DNA from: Streptomyces sp. TLI_146
Lineage (GTDB): Bacteria; Actinomycetota; Actinomycetes; Streptomycetales; Streptomycetaceae
NCBI RefSeq assembly: GCF_002846415.1
Contig: NZ_PJMX01000001.1
Location: forward strand, 3,534,001-3,598,000
Reading direction: 5' to 3'
Length of the DNA stretch: 64,000 nucleotides
The notes under the pieces were generated by a model. The model was not told where the DNA came from and searched no databases. It saw only the letters and a program-made list of their open reading frames with translations. Numbering within the stretch: the first letter of the stretch is position 1; every line of letters begins with the position of its first letter. The position numbers and the translations under genes were made by a program. Of the stretch, positions 46,387 through 55,332 are shown piece after piece.

Positions 46387-47790
46387 ATGTCCCGGACACC
46401 CGCGCCCGCGACGACCGACGCGCAGCCGAAGGTCGACTCCCCTCTCACCCACGGCCTCAAGCAGCGCCATCTCTCGATGATCGCCCTCGGCGGCGTCATC
46501 GGCGCCGGGCTCTTCGTCGGCTCCGGCGCCGGAATCGCCGCCGCCGGGCCCTCGATCATCCTCGCCTACGGCATATCCGGCGCGCTCGTCATGCTCGTGA
46601 TGCGCATGCTGGGCGAGATGTCGGCGGCCAACCCCGCATCGGGCTCCTTCTCCGTGCACGCCGAGCGGGCCATCGGGCCCTGGGCCGGCTTCACCGCCGG
46701 CTGGGCGTTCTGGGTGCTGCTGTGCGTGGCGGTCGGCCTGGAGGGCATCGGCGCCGCCAAGATCGTCACCGGTTGGCTGCCCGGTACGCCGGAGTGGGCC
46801 TGGGTGGCGCTGTTCATGCTCGTCTTCACCGCCACCAACCTCGCGGCCGTGAAGAACTTCGGCGAGTTCGAGTTCTGGTTCGCCGCGCTCAAGGTCGCCG
46901 CGATCACCCTCTTCCTCGTCCTCGGCCTGCTCGCCATCCTCGGCGTCCTGCCGGACACCCCCGCCCCGGGCACCTCGAACCTCACCGGCGAGGGCGGGTT
47001 CATGCCCAACGGCTCCGAGGGCCTGGTGCTCGGACTGCTCGCCTCCGTCTTCGCGTACGGCGGTCTGGAGACGGTCACCATCGCGGCCGCCGAGTCCGAG
47101 AAGCCGGTGCAGGGCGTCGCCCGCGCGGTGCGCACGGCCATGTGGCGCATCGCCGTCTTCTACATCGGCTCGATGGCGGTCATCGTCACGCTGGTGCCCT
47201 GGAACGACAAGACCGTGGTGGCGAAGGGCCCGTACGTGGCCGCGCTCGACCACCTCGGCATCGACGGCGCCGGGCAGATCATGAACGTGGTCGTCCTGGT
47301 CGCCCTGCTCTCCGCGATGAACGCCAACATCTACGGCGCGTCCCGCATGGCGTACTCGCTGGTCGACCGGGGCCAGGGCCCCAAGGCGCTCGGCCGGATC
47401 TCCGGCGGCGTGCCGCGCGTCGGGGTGCTGTGCTCCTCGGTCTTCGGCTTCGGGTGCGTGCTGCTGAGCTACTGGCGGCCGGACGACGTCTTCCCGTGGC
47501 TGCTGAACATGATCGGCGCGGTGATCCTGGTCGTCTGGATCTTCATCGCCGTCTCCCAGCTGCTGCTGCGCCGGCGCACCGAGCGCGAGACGCCGGAGAA
47601 GCTGGTCGTGCGGATGTGGCTGTACCCGGGGCTGACCTGGGTGGCGCTGGCGGCGATGGCCGGGATCTTCGTCCTGATGGCCCGTCAGTCCGACACCCGC
47701 GACCAGCTGATGGCGACGGGGGTGCTGACGGTGGTCCTCGCCGTCATCGGTTACGTCCGCCAGCGCACGGGAGCCCGCCAGGAGGCCTGA
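46387..47790 (+). CDS. Amino-acid permease (APC), paralogue 3
   Basis: 467 residues, ATG at 46387 after AGGG. Signatures LKQRHLSMIALGGVIGAGLF and NFGEFEFWFAALKV. It shares much of its sequence with paralogue 2, so the pair looks like a tandem duplication that has diverged. The 182-base gap between them has no terminator-like stem, so cotranscription is possible. A very strong terminator follows. Confidence 0.93.
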   Translation: MSRTPAPATTDAQPKVDSPLTHGLKQRHLSMIALGGVIGAGLFVGSGAGIAAAGPSIILAYGISGALVMLVMRMLGEMSAANPASGSFSVHAERAIGPWAGFTAGWAFWVLLCVAVGLEGIGAAKIVTGWLPGTPEWAWVALFMLVFTATNLAAVKNFGEFEFWFAALKVAAITLFLVLGLLAILGVLPDTPAPGTSNLTGEGGFMPNGSEGLVLGLLASVFAYGGLETVTIAAAESEKPVQGVARAVRTAMWRIAVFYIGSMAVIVTLVPWNDKTVVAKGPYVAALDHLGIDGAGQIMNVVVLVALLSAMNANIYGASRMAYSLVDRGQGPKALGRISGGVPRVGVLCSSVFGFGCVLLSYWRPDDVFPWLLNMIGAVILVVWIFIAVSQLLLRRRTERETPEKLVVRMWLYPGLTWVALAAMAGIFVLMARQSDTRDQLMATGVLTVVLAVIGYVRQRTGARQEA

Positions 47791-47811
47791 GTCGCCCCGC
47801 CCCGAAACCGC

Positions 47812-47859
47812 AAAAGCCCTGCGTCCGGAGGTCCTAGACCTCCGGACGCAGGGCTTTTT
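47812..47859 (+). terminator. Very strong intrinsic terminator
   Basis: Perfect 22-base stem (47812-47833 with 47837-47858) with a CTA loop and a run of five T at its end. It separates the permease genes from sodF. Confidence 0.93.
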
Positions 47860-47897
47860 GCTGGTCACCCTTAGCTGCGACAGCGCATACCTGCTGG

Positions 47898-47924
47898 TAG
47901 CATGCACTTGCACATTAGTTGCAA
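47898..47924 (+). promoter_or_regulatory. Nur-box-like operator and -10 box of sodF
   Basis: TTGCACATTAGTTGCAA (47908-47924) fits the nickel-responsive Nur box TTGCAA-N5-TTGCAA with one change. A TAGCAT -10 candidate (47898-47903) lies just upstream, so bound Nur would cover the transcription start. Nur repression of sodF by nickel is established in S. coelicolor. Confidence 0.8.
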
Positions 47925-47948
47925 CAAGCAGTCGGAGGGGCTTCGGAC

Positions 47949-48590
47949 ATGGCCATTTACACGCTTCCTGAACTTCCGTACGACTACGCCGCGCTCGAAC
48001 CCGTCATCAGCCCGGAGATCATCGAGCTGCACCACGACAAGCACCACGCGGCGTATGTGAAGGGCGCGAACGACACCCTGGAGCAGCTCGCGGAGGCCCG
48101 CGACAAGGACGCCTGGGGCTCGATCAACGGGCTGGAGAAGAACCTCGCGTTCCACCTCTCCGGCCACATCCTGCACTCGATCTACTGGCACAACATGACC
48201 GGCGACGGCGGCGGCGAGCCGCTGGAGGCGGACGGCGTCGGCGAGCTGGCGGACGCCATCGCCGAATCCTTCGGCTCCTTCGCCAAGTTCAAGGCCCAGC
48301 TGACCAAGGCGTCCGCGACGACGCAGGGTTCGGGCTGGGGCGTTCTCGCGTACGAGCCGGTCAGCGGCCGTCTCGTCGTCGAGCAGATCTACGACCACCA
48401 GGGCAACGTGGGCCAGGGCTCCACCCCGATCCTGGTCTTCGACGCCTGGGAGCACGCCTTCTACCTGCAGTACAAGAACCAGAAGGTGGACTTCATCGAG
48501 GCGATGTGGCGCGTCGTCAACTGGCAGGACGTGGCGAAGCGTTACGCCGCCGCCAAGGCCGCCGGGAACAACCTGCTGCTGGTCCCGTAG
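47949..48590 (+). CDS. sodF: Iron superoxide dismutase
   Basis: 213 residues, ATG at 47949 after GGAGGGG. It converts superoxide to peroxide and oxygen. Metal ligands are H28, H76, D165 and H169 ([21 protein letters not shown]). It closely resembles the Fe/Zn SodF of Streptomyces, the enzyme made when nickel is too scarce for the nickel enzyme SodN. The Nur box upstream fits this role. No sodN is in the window. Confidence 0.96.
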   Translation: MAIYTLPELPYDYAALEPVISPEIIELHHDKHHAAYVKGANDTLEQLAEARDKDAWGSINGLEKNLAFHLSGHILHSIYWHNMTGDGGGEPLEADGVGELADAIAESFGSFAKFKAQLTKASATTQGSGWGVLAYEPVSGRLVVEQIYDHQGNVGQGSTPILVFDAWEHAFYLQYKNQKVDFIEAMWRVVNWQDVAKRYAAAKAAGNNLLLVP

Positions 48591-48667
48591 AGCCGCACCC
48601 GGCTCTGCCCCCTGATCGTCCTGCTCGTGATCGTCTTCTCAACCTTCACTTGCGGGCGGAAATACGG

Positions 48668-48702
48668 ACGGCCCCCGCGAGGACGTGACTCGCGGGGGCC
48701 GT
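48668..48702 (+). terminator. Terminator of sodF
   Basis: Perfect 14-base stem ACGGCCCCCGCGAG with a 7-base loop, about 78 bases past the sodF stop. Confidence 0.8.
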
Positions 48703-48783
48703 TCGCGTGCGCGCATCCGTGTGCCGGTGCTTCATCCCTTCGCTCCGGTCCCGTTGTCAGTGGCGGGTGCCATGCTCGGAGCC

Positions 48784-49320
48784 ATGGACACACAGGAGTT
48801 CTGGACGCTCATCGACGACGCCCGCGCGCAGGTGGCACACGCGGCGGACGCCGAGGCGGTCGCGGCGCGGGCCGCGGACCTGCTGTCGGCCCGGCCGGTC
48901 GACGAGATAGTGGCATTCCAGCAGGTCTTCTGGGACCTGATGGCCGCCTCCTACCGCCAGCCGCTCTGGGCCGCGGCGTACACGATCAACGGCGGGTGCT
49001 CGGACGACGGATTCGACTACTTCCGGGGCTGGCTGATCGCGCAGGGGCGTGAGGTGTTCGACCGCGCGGTGGCCGACCCGGACGCGCTCGCGGGCCTGTC
49101 GGCGGTGCGGGACGCGGCGGTGGAGGGCTGGGAGATGGAGTGCGAGGAGGCGCTCGGCATCGCCTGGGACGCACATCTGGCCGCGACCGGCAAGGAGCTG
49201 CCCGGCGACAGCTTCACGATCCGCTACCCGGAGCTGGACCCGGGCTGGGACTTCGACTTCGACGACACGGGGGAGATAGCGAGGCGCCTGCCGCGGCTGG
49301 CCGCGCTGTACGGGGAGTAG
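48784..49320 (+). CDS. DUF4240 protein
   Basis: 178 residues beginning MDTQEFWTLIDDARAQ, the typical DUF4240 N-terminus, with INGGCSDDGFDYFRGWLIAQG in the middle. These are small acidic cytoplasmic proteins of unknown function, common in streptomycetes. The ATG at 48784 follows CGGAG closely; an ATG four codons upstream is an alternative start. Convergent with the DsbA gene. Confidence 0.88.
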   Translation: MDTQEFWTLIDDARAQVAHAADAEAVAARAADLLSARPVDEIVAFQQVFWDLMAASYRQPLWAAAYTINGGCSDDGFDYFRGWLIAQGREVFDRAVADPDALAGLSAVRDAAVEGWEMECEEALGIAWDAHLAATGKELPGDSFTIRYPELDPGWDFDFDDTGEIARRLPRLAALYGE

Positions 49321-49333
49321 ACCGGGGGTGCGG

Positions 49334-49367
49334 CACGGCCCCCGCGCGTGTGTGCGCGGGGGCCGTG
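49334..49367. terminator. Bidirectional terminator, DUF4240/DsbA
   Basis: Perfect 14-base stem CACGGCCCCCGCGC with a 6-base loop between convergent genes. Confidence 0.85.
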
Positions 49368-49385
49368 ACACCGGGGGGCGCCGGA

Positions 49386-50048
49386 TCAGTCGAAGACCGG
49401 GCCGGACGTGCGCGTCCGCTTGATCTCGTAGAAGCCCGGCGTCGAGGCGACCAGGAGCGTGCCGTCCCACAGGCGCGCGGCGGCCTCGCCCTTGGGGGCC
49501 GGGGTGACGACCGGGCCGAAGAAGGCGATCTGCTCGCCGTCCGAGCCGGGCACGGCGATGACCGGGGTGCCGACGTCATGGCCGACCTTGTCTATGCCCT
49601 CCTTGTGGGAGGCGCGCAGCTCCGCGTCGAACTCGTAGGCGCTGTTGTCGACGTCCGCGTACTCGGCGAGCTCGGCGGGCAGGCCGACCTCCTCCAGGGC
49701 GGCGGCGATGACCTCGCGGCCGGAGCCGAGGTCCTGGTTGTGGAAGCGGGTCCCCAGCGCGGTGTACAGCTTGCCGACGACCTCCTCGCCGTACTTCTGC
49801 TGCGCGGCCATGACGACCTGGACCGGGCCCCAGGCCCGGGTCGTCAGGAACTCACGGTAGGAGTCGGGCAGCTCGTCGAGCCTGTCCTCGTTGAGGACGC
49901 CCAGGCTCATCACATGCCAGCGGACCTCCACGTCACGGACCTTCTCGACCTCCAGCATCCAGCGGGACGTCATCCAGGCCCAGGGACAGAGCGGGTCGAA
50001 CCAGAAGTCGACAGGGGTCTTCCCGGTCTGGGGCACGGTCTCGGACAT
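49386..50048 (-). CDS. DsbA-family mycothiol-dependent oxidoreductase
   Basis: 220 residues with a thioredoxin-fold active site CPWAW (VDFWFDPLCPWAWMTSRW), as in the mycothiol-dependent nitroreductase Rv2466c group. A helical insertion follows, then the cis-Pro strand VGTPVIAV. It probably reduces electrophiles or disulfides with mycothiol in the cytoplasm; no signal peptide. The ATG at 50048 follows AGGAGAG. Divergent from pepN. Confidence 0.92.
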   Translation of the reverse strand: MSETVPQTGKTPVDFWFDPLCPWAWMTSRWMLEVEKVRDVEVRWHVMSLGVLNEDRLDELPDSYREFLTTRAWGPVQVVMAAQQKYGEEVVGKLYTALGTRFHNQDLGSGREVIAAALEEVGLPAELAEYADVDNSAYEFDAELRASHKEGIDKVGHDVGTPVIAVPGSDGEQIAFFGPVVTPAPKGEAAARLWDGTLLVASTPGFYEIKRTRTSGPVFD

Positions 50049-50182
50049 GTCTCTCCTCATCGGGCACGCTGGGCTGATCGACGAAGGGAACACCCCCGGC
50101 CACCCGCCGCATTCCCGCGTGTCCGGGGCCCGGCGGGCATGGCAGGATCGGTGCTGTTCGAACGAGACACGAAGGAGTGCCC

Positions 50183-52762
50183 GTGCCCGGTGAGAATCTG
50201 TCCCGCGACGAGGCCCGTGAGCGGGCGGATCTGCTGTCCGTCGACGGGTACGACGTCACCCTCGACCTGCGGTCCGCGGTCGGGGACGCCCCGGAAGGGC
50301 CGCGTACGTTCCGGTCGGTCACCACGATCCGGTTCCGCTGCGCGCGGCCGGGCGCGGAGTCCTTCGCGGACCTGGTGGCGCCGTCGGTGAACGCGGTGAC
50401 CCTGAACGGCAAGCCGCTGGACCCGGCCGCGGTCTTCGACGGCACCCGGGTGGCGCTGGCGGACCTGGCGGCGGAGAACGTGCTGGTGGTGGACGCGAAC
50501 TGCGCGTACAGCCGCACCGGCGAGGGCCTGCACCGCTTCGTCGACCCGGAGGACGGGGAGGTCTACCTCTACACGCAGTACGAGCCGGCCGACTCCCGGC
50601 GGGTGTTCGCGAACTTCGAGCAGCCCGACCTGAAGGCCACCTTCCGCTTCGAGGCGACAGCGCCCGAGGGCTGGACGGTGTGGTCCAACGGCGAGGGCGC
50701 CCGGGGCGAGGACGGGGTCTGGCGGTTCGCCGAGACCAAGCCGATCTCCACGTACATCACCTGCGTGGTGGCCGGTCCGTACCACTACGTGACGGACAGC
50801 TACCGCCGCACCTTCGACGACGGCACCACCCTGGAGATCCCGCTCGGCGCGATGTGCCGCAAGGGCCTGGCCCGGCACTTCGACGCGGACGACGTGTTCC
50901 TCGTCACCAAGCAGGGCCTCGACTTCTTCCACGACCAGTTCGACTACCCGTACCCGTTCGGCAAGTACGACCAGGCCTTCGTGCCGGAGTACAACCTCGG
51001 GGCGATGGAGAACCCGGGCCTGGTGACCTTCCGCGAGGAGTTCATCTTCCGGGGCAAGGTGACGCAGGCGGCCTACGAGCGGCGCGCCAACGTCATCCTG
51101 CACGAGATGGCGCACATGTGGTTCGGCGACCTGGTCACCATGCAGTGGTGGGACGACCTGTGGCTGAAGGAGTCGTTCGCCGACTTCATGGGCAGCTTCT
51201 CGCAGGTCGAGGCGACCCGGTTCACCAACGGCTGGATCACCTTCGCCAACGGCCGCAAGTCCTGGGCGTACCGCGCGGACCAGCTGCCGTCCACGCACCC
51301 GATCACGGCCGACATCCGTGACCTGGAGGACGCCAAGCTCAACTTCGACGGCATCACCTACGCCAAGGGCGCCTCGGTCCTCAAGCAGCTGGTGGCGTAC
51401 GTGGGGCGGGACGCGTTCCTGGAGGGCGCCCGGCGCTACTTCAAGCGCCACGCGTACGGGAACACGCGCCTGGGCGACCTCCTGTCGGTCCTGGAGGAGG
51501 TCTCCGGCCGGGACATGGCGTCCTGGTCGCGGTCCTGGCTCCAGACGGCGGGCGTCAACTCGCTCACCCCGGTGGTCACTTACGACGCCGGTGACCGCAT
51601 CACCGAGCTCGCCGTGGTCCAGGAGGCCGTCGACGCCCATCCGACGCTGCGCCCGCACCGGGTCGCGGTCGGCCTCTACCGCTCCGAGGCCGGGGCGCTG
51701 GTGCGGTACGCACGCGCCGAGGTCGACGTGGACGGGCCGCGCACGGTGGTGGCGGAGCTGGCCGGGGCCGAGCGGCCCGAGCTGATCCTGGTCAACGACG
51801 ACGACCTCACGTACTGCAAGATCCGCTTCGACGAGGGCTCGCTCGCCACCCTGCGGGCCCACCTCGGCGACATCACAGATCCGTTGGCGCGCGCCCTGTG
51901 CTGGTCGGCGCTGTGGAACCTGACGCGGGACGCGCTGATGCCCGCGCGGGACTTCATCGAGCTGGTGCTGGCGCACTCCGGGCGCGAGACGGACATCGGC
52001 GTGCTCCAGATGCTGCACGCCTGGACCCGCTCGGCGCAGACGTACTACGCGGCGCCCGAGTGGCGCGAGCAGGGCGGGCGGCTGCTGGCCGAGGGCGCGC
52101 TGCGCGAGCTGCGGATCGCGGCGCCGGGCAGCGAGCACCAGCTGGCCTGGGCCCGCTTCTTCGCCTCCACGGCGACGACCGACGCCGACTTCCAGCTCCT
52201 CGAAGGCCTCCTGGAGGGGACCGCGAAGATCGACGGGCTGGACGTGGACCAGGAGCTGCGCTGGGTGTTCCTGGAGCCGCTGGCCGCGCACGGCCGCGCC
52301 GACGAGTCGGTGATCGGCGCCGAGCTCGCCCGCGACGACACCGCCTCCGGCAAGCGCCACCAGGTGCGCTGTCTGGCGGCCCGGCCGTCGGCGGCGGTCA
52401 AGGCGCAGGCCTGGGCGCAGGTCGTCGAGTCGGACTCGCTCTCGAACGCGCTGGTGGAGGCCACCATCTCCGGCTTCGGCCAGCCCTCGCAGCGCGAGCT
52501 GATCGCTCCGTACGCGCCGAAGTACTTCGAGGTGATCGAGCGCCTGTGGGCCGAGCGGTCCATCCAGATCGGCATGGACGTCGTGCGGGGGCTCTTCCCG
52601 AGCCTGCGGGACAACCGCTCGACGCTCGATTCCACGGACGAATGGCTGGCCGCCCACCAGGACGCGGCCCCGGCACTGCGCCGCCTGGTCCTGGAGGCCC
52701 GTGACGACCTGGCCCGCACCCTGCGCGGCCAGGACTGCGACGCGGCGGCGGCCGCCCGCTGA
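50183..52762 (+). CDS. pepN: Aminopeptidase N (M1 metallopeptidase)
   Basis: 859 residues from the GTG at 50183, five bases after GAAGGAG. It releases N-terminal residues from peptides. The exopeptidase motif GAMEN is at 273-277 and the zinc site HEMAH at 307-311, with a downstream Glu in LKESFADF. The C-terminal half is the helical ERAP1-like domain. Cytoplasmic, and the same length class as Streptomyces lividans PepN. Confidence 0.97.
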   Translation: MPGENLSRDEARERADLLSVDGYDVTLDLRSAVGDAPEGPRTFRSVTTIRFRCARPGAESFADLVAPSVNAVTLNGKPLDPAAVFDGTRVALADLAAENVLVVDANCAYSRTGEGLHRFVDPEDGEVYLYTQYEPADSRRVFANFEQPDLKATFRFEATAPEGWTVWSNGEGARGEDGVWRFAETKPISTYITCVVAGPYHYVTDSYRRTFDDGTTLEIPLGAMCRKGLARHFDADDVFLVTKQGLDFFHDQFDYPYPFGKYDQAFVPEYNLGAMENPGLVTFREEFIFRGKVTQAAYERRANVILHEMAHMWFGDLVTMQWWDDLWLKESFADFMGSFSQVEATRFTNGWITFANGRKSWAYRADQLPSTHPITADIRDLEDAKLNFDGITYAKGASVLKQLVAYVGRDAFLEGARRYFKRHAYGNTRLGDLLSVLEEVSGRDMASWSRSWLQTAGVNSLTPVVTYDAGDRITELAVVQEAVDAHPTLRPHRVAVGLYRSEAGALVRYARAEVDVDGPRTVVAELAGAERPELILVNDDDLTYCKIRFDEGSLATLRAHLGDITDPLARALCWSALWNLTRDALMPARDFIELVLAHSGRETDIGVLQMLHAWTRSAQTYYAAPEWREQGGRLLAEGALRELRIAAPGSEHQLAWARFFASTATTDADFQLLEGLLEGTAKIDGLDVDQELRWVFLEPLAAHGRADESVIGAELARDDTASGKRHQVRCLAARPSAAVKAQAWAQVVESDSLSNALVEATISGFGQPSQRELIAPYAPKYFEVIERLWAERSIQIGMDVVRGLFPSLRDNRSTLDSTDEWLAAHQDAAPALRRLVLEARDDLARTLRGQDCDAAAAAR

Positions 52763-52771
52763 CGCCCGGCG

Positions 52772-52793
52772 GGGGGCCCGGCGACGGGCCCCC
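52772..52793 (+). terminator. Terminator of pepN
   Basis: GGGGGCCCG stem with a GCGA loop, nine bases after the pepN stop. Confidence 0.7.
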
Positions 52794-52897
52794 TGATCGG
52801 CACTCGAACGCCCGTACTTTAGGACGGGGTTGTCCGGAATTGTCGACGGGCTTGTAACAGCGGTTAAGGGCCGCTCCGGGCGCGGAACACCCCCGGC

Positions 52898-53977
52898 ATG
52901 AACCACAACACCCCGACCTTCGGCGGCGAGACCCCCTCCCCGCTCTCCCCGCGCCCCCTCAGCCACCTCACCGACGTGCACCGGCGCGTCTACTCGGCAG
53001 CCCAGCTGCGCGCCCACGGCATCCCGGCCGCCAGCGCCGCCGCCCAGTGCCGCCCCGGCGGCCCCTGGCAGCAACTCCTGCCCGGTGTCTACGTGTTGCA
53101 CCCGGGACCGCCCACCAGCGAGGAGCGGCTGCACGCGGCCCTGCTGTACGCGGGACGCCCGGCCCCCGAGCGCGCCAAGGCGGTCCCCGCCCAGGGCCAG
53201 GCGCACGCGGCGCCGTGCGACGCGGTCGTCACCGGCCTCGCCGCGCTCGCCCTGCACCGCTTCTCCTCCGCTCCCCCGCTGCTCTCGCTCGACCGGATCG
53301 ACGTGCTGGTGCCGCGCACCCGGCGGCTGCGCTCGACCGGCTGCGTACGGCTGGTGCGGGCGCATGTGATGCCGGTGCCGGAGCCGGTGGCCGGGGTGCC
53401 GGTGGCGCCGGTGCCGAGGGCGCTGGCGGACGCGGTGGCCCAGCTCACCGACGCGCACGCGGTACGCCGGCTGCTCACCGAGGCCGTACGCGGCGGACAC
53501 TGCGAACCGGCCGCACTGGTACGGGAGTTGACGCAGGCGCGGCTGCTGACACGGGCGCATGTGGTGGACGCGGTGGACTCGCTGCTCGCCGAGGGGCGGG
53601 CGATCGCCGAGAACCGCCTCTACGAGCTGGTGCGCGTCCACGACCTGCCCGACCCGCTGTGGAACGTGGACCTTCGGCTGCCGGGCGGGCCGCACATCGG
53701 GGGCCTGGACGCGTACTGGCCGGACCAGGCGGTGGCGCTGGAGCTCGACACCCGGGCGCCGCGCCAGGGCAGGCCGCGTGGGGAGGACGAGGACGAGCTG
53801 TGGTGCGAGTACACCCGCAAGCGGGACACGCTGGAACGGCTCGGGATCACCGTCGTGCACGTCACGCCCAGGAAGCTGCGCGAGTCGATGGAGCAGCAGG
53901 CGACCGTTGTGCGCACCGCCCTGATGGCCTCGGCGGACCGGGAGCCCGCCGCGTATGTGGTGGTGCTCCCCCGGTGA
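52898..53977 (+). CDS. AbiEi-like N-terminus fused to endonuclease-like domain
   Basis: 359 residues. The first part (about 25-80, RRVYSAAQLRAHGIPAASAA...LLPGVYVLH) resembles the winged-helix antitoxin AbiEi region. The C-terminal 100 residues (IGGLDAYWPDQAVALELD...YTRKRDTLERLGITVVHVTP) look like a DUF559/Vsr-type nuclease core. No toxin partner is adjacent, and such lone genes are common in actinomycetes. Function unknown. Its last codons form one arm of a hairpin. Confidence 0.75.
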   Translation: MNHNTPTFGGETPSPLSPRPLSHLTDVHRRVYSAAQLRAHGIPAASAAAQCRPGGPWQQLLPGVYVLHPGPPTSEERLHAALLYAGRPAPERAKAVPAQGQAHAAPCDAVVTGLAALALHRFSSAPPLLSLDRIDVLVPRTRRLRSTGCVRLVRAHVMPVPEPVAGVPVAPVPRALADAVAQLTDAHAVRRLLTEAVRGGHCEPAALVRELTQARLLTRAHVVDAVDSLLAEGRAIAENRLYELVRVHDLPDPLWNVDLRLPGGPHIGGLDAYWPDQAVALELDTRAPRQGRPRGEDEDELWCEYTRKRDTLERLGITVVHVTPRKLRESMEQQATVVRTALMASADREPAAYVVVLPR

Positions 53978-53992
53978 ACGGGGGAGCACCAC
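53960..53992. terminator. Bidirectional terminator overlapping a stop codon
   Basis: Perfect 13-base stem GTGGTGCTCCCCC (53960-53972 with 53980-53992). The TGA of the upstream gene (53975-53977) lies in the 7-base loop. Confidence 0.85.
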
Positions 53993-53996
53993 AAGG

Positions 53997-55214
53997 TCAC
54001 TTGACGAGCGCGACGGGCTTGACCGGCTTGACCGCCTTGGCCGCCGGGGTGGTGCCGCAGAACTCGGCGAGGACGACCGCGTCGGCGTCGCCCGACCAGT
54101 CGCCGTTGAAGTTGAACGCCAGCGAATGGCGCCCGTCCCCGGTGGTGACCGCCATGGACGACGAGCCGTGGATCCCGCCGCCGTGGCCCCAGACCTCCGT
54201 GCCGCAGGGCAGCTTGTTCACCTGGAGACCGAGCCCGTAGCCGGCGTCGGGGGTGTCGGCGCTCATCGGGACGGCGGTCTTCATCTCCTTGAGCTGGCGG
54301 GAGGGAAGCAGCTCGCCGGCCAGCAGGGCGCGGTAGAAGCGGTTCAGATCGGCCGAGTCCGACACCATCTCACCGGCCGAGCCCGCCATAGACGGGTTGA
54401 GCGCGGTGACGTCGTACGTCCTGCCGACCGGCTCCGTGGACAGCTTGGAGTAGGCGCGGCCGCTGGGCCGCGGCATCCGGGAGTCGGTGCCCGGGAGCGT
54501 GGTGGAGCGCAGGTGCAGCGGGCGCAGGACGCGGCGCTCGATCTCGGTGGCGTAGGAGTGGCCGGTGGCCTTCTCGATCACCATTCCGGCCAGGACGAAG
54601 TTGGTGTTGGAGTAGCGCCAGGAGGTGCCCGGCTCGAACTCCGGCGCGTGCCGCATCGCGATGTCCACCAACTGCCGTGACGTGTAGGTGTCATAGCGGT
54701 GCTGGAGGAACTCCGTAGTGAAGATCCGCTGCCCGAAGGCCGGGTCCTGGGTGTAGTTGTAGATGCCGCTGGTGTGGTTGAGGAGCCGGCGCAAGGTGAT
54801 CTTCGTGCCGTCGTGGCCGTTGCCCCGCACCACGCCCGGCAGCCAGTGCTCGACGGTGTCGTCCAGGCTCAGCCTGCCCTCGGCTTCGAGCTGGAGGACG
54901 ACGGTGGCCACGAACGTCTTGGTGATGGACCCGACCCGGTAGCGGTCCTCGGCCTGCCGCTCGCGGCCGGTGCGCAGATCGGCGACGCCGGAGTCCCCGC
55001 TCCAGGCGCGCCCGTCCTGCTGAGCGATCCCGACGACGCCGGGCACGCCGTCGCGCACGGCCGCGTCCATCGCCTGCTGGGTGGCCCGGTGCGGGACCGG
55101 CGCCGCCTCCCGCGCGGCGGCCGGGCCCGCCGCGCACACGGTCGCGGTGATCCCCGCGGCCACCACCCCGGCGAAGACGGTGGTCCCGACTCTCCTGCCC
55201 GTACGTACCGACAT
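53997..55214 (-). CDS. Secreted serine hydrolase, DD-peptidase/beta-lactamase fold
   Basis: 405 residues with a signal peptide (residues 1-34, AAGPAAA). Active-site motifs of the class C/DD-carboxypeptidase group: S96-ITK99 (GSITK), Y201-SN (RYSNTN) and H344-GG (WGHGGG). It probably cleaves D-Ala-D-Ala peptides or related esters outside the cell. The C-terminus ends in a short Lys/Pro/Val tail. No regulator is adjacent. Confidence 0.92.
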   Translation of the reverse strand: MSVRTGRRVGTTVFAGVVAAGITATVCAAGPAAAREAAPVPHRATQQAMDAAVRDGVPGVVGIAQQDGRAWSGDSGVADLRTGRERQAEDRYRVGSITKTFVATVVLQLEAEGRLSLDDTVEHWLPGVVRGNGHDGTKITLRRLLNHTSGIYNYTQDPAFGQRIFTTEFLQHRYDTYTSRQLVDIAMRHAPEFEPGTSWRYSNTNFVLAGMVIEKATGHSYATEIERRVLRPLHLRSTTLPGTDSRMPRPSGRAYSKLSTEPVGRTYDVTALNPSMAGSAGEMVSDSADLNRFYRALLAGELLPSRQLKEMKTAVPMSADTPDAGYGLGLQVNKLPCGTEVWGHGGGIHGSSSMAVTTGDGRHSLAFNFNGDWSGDADAVVLAEFCGTTPAAKAVKPVKPVALVK

Positions 55215-55332
55215 GCGCTCTCCCTGTCGCCCGCGGCGCCCAGGACGGCGCCGTCGGCGGACAGGACTCCGTCCCCGCCGGACGCGTTGCCCGGCGGGGG
55301 CGGGGTTGAGCGGATTTCAGCCGATCCCGGAT

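Noticed and set aside
50057..53992. A 1311-codon minus-strand open frame opposite pepN
   Set aside because: It is antisense to pepN and the AbiEi-like gene, both of which have conserved motifs, and it shows no domain.
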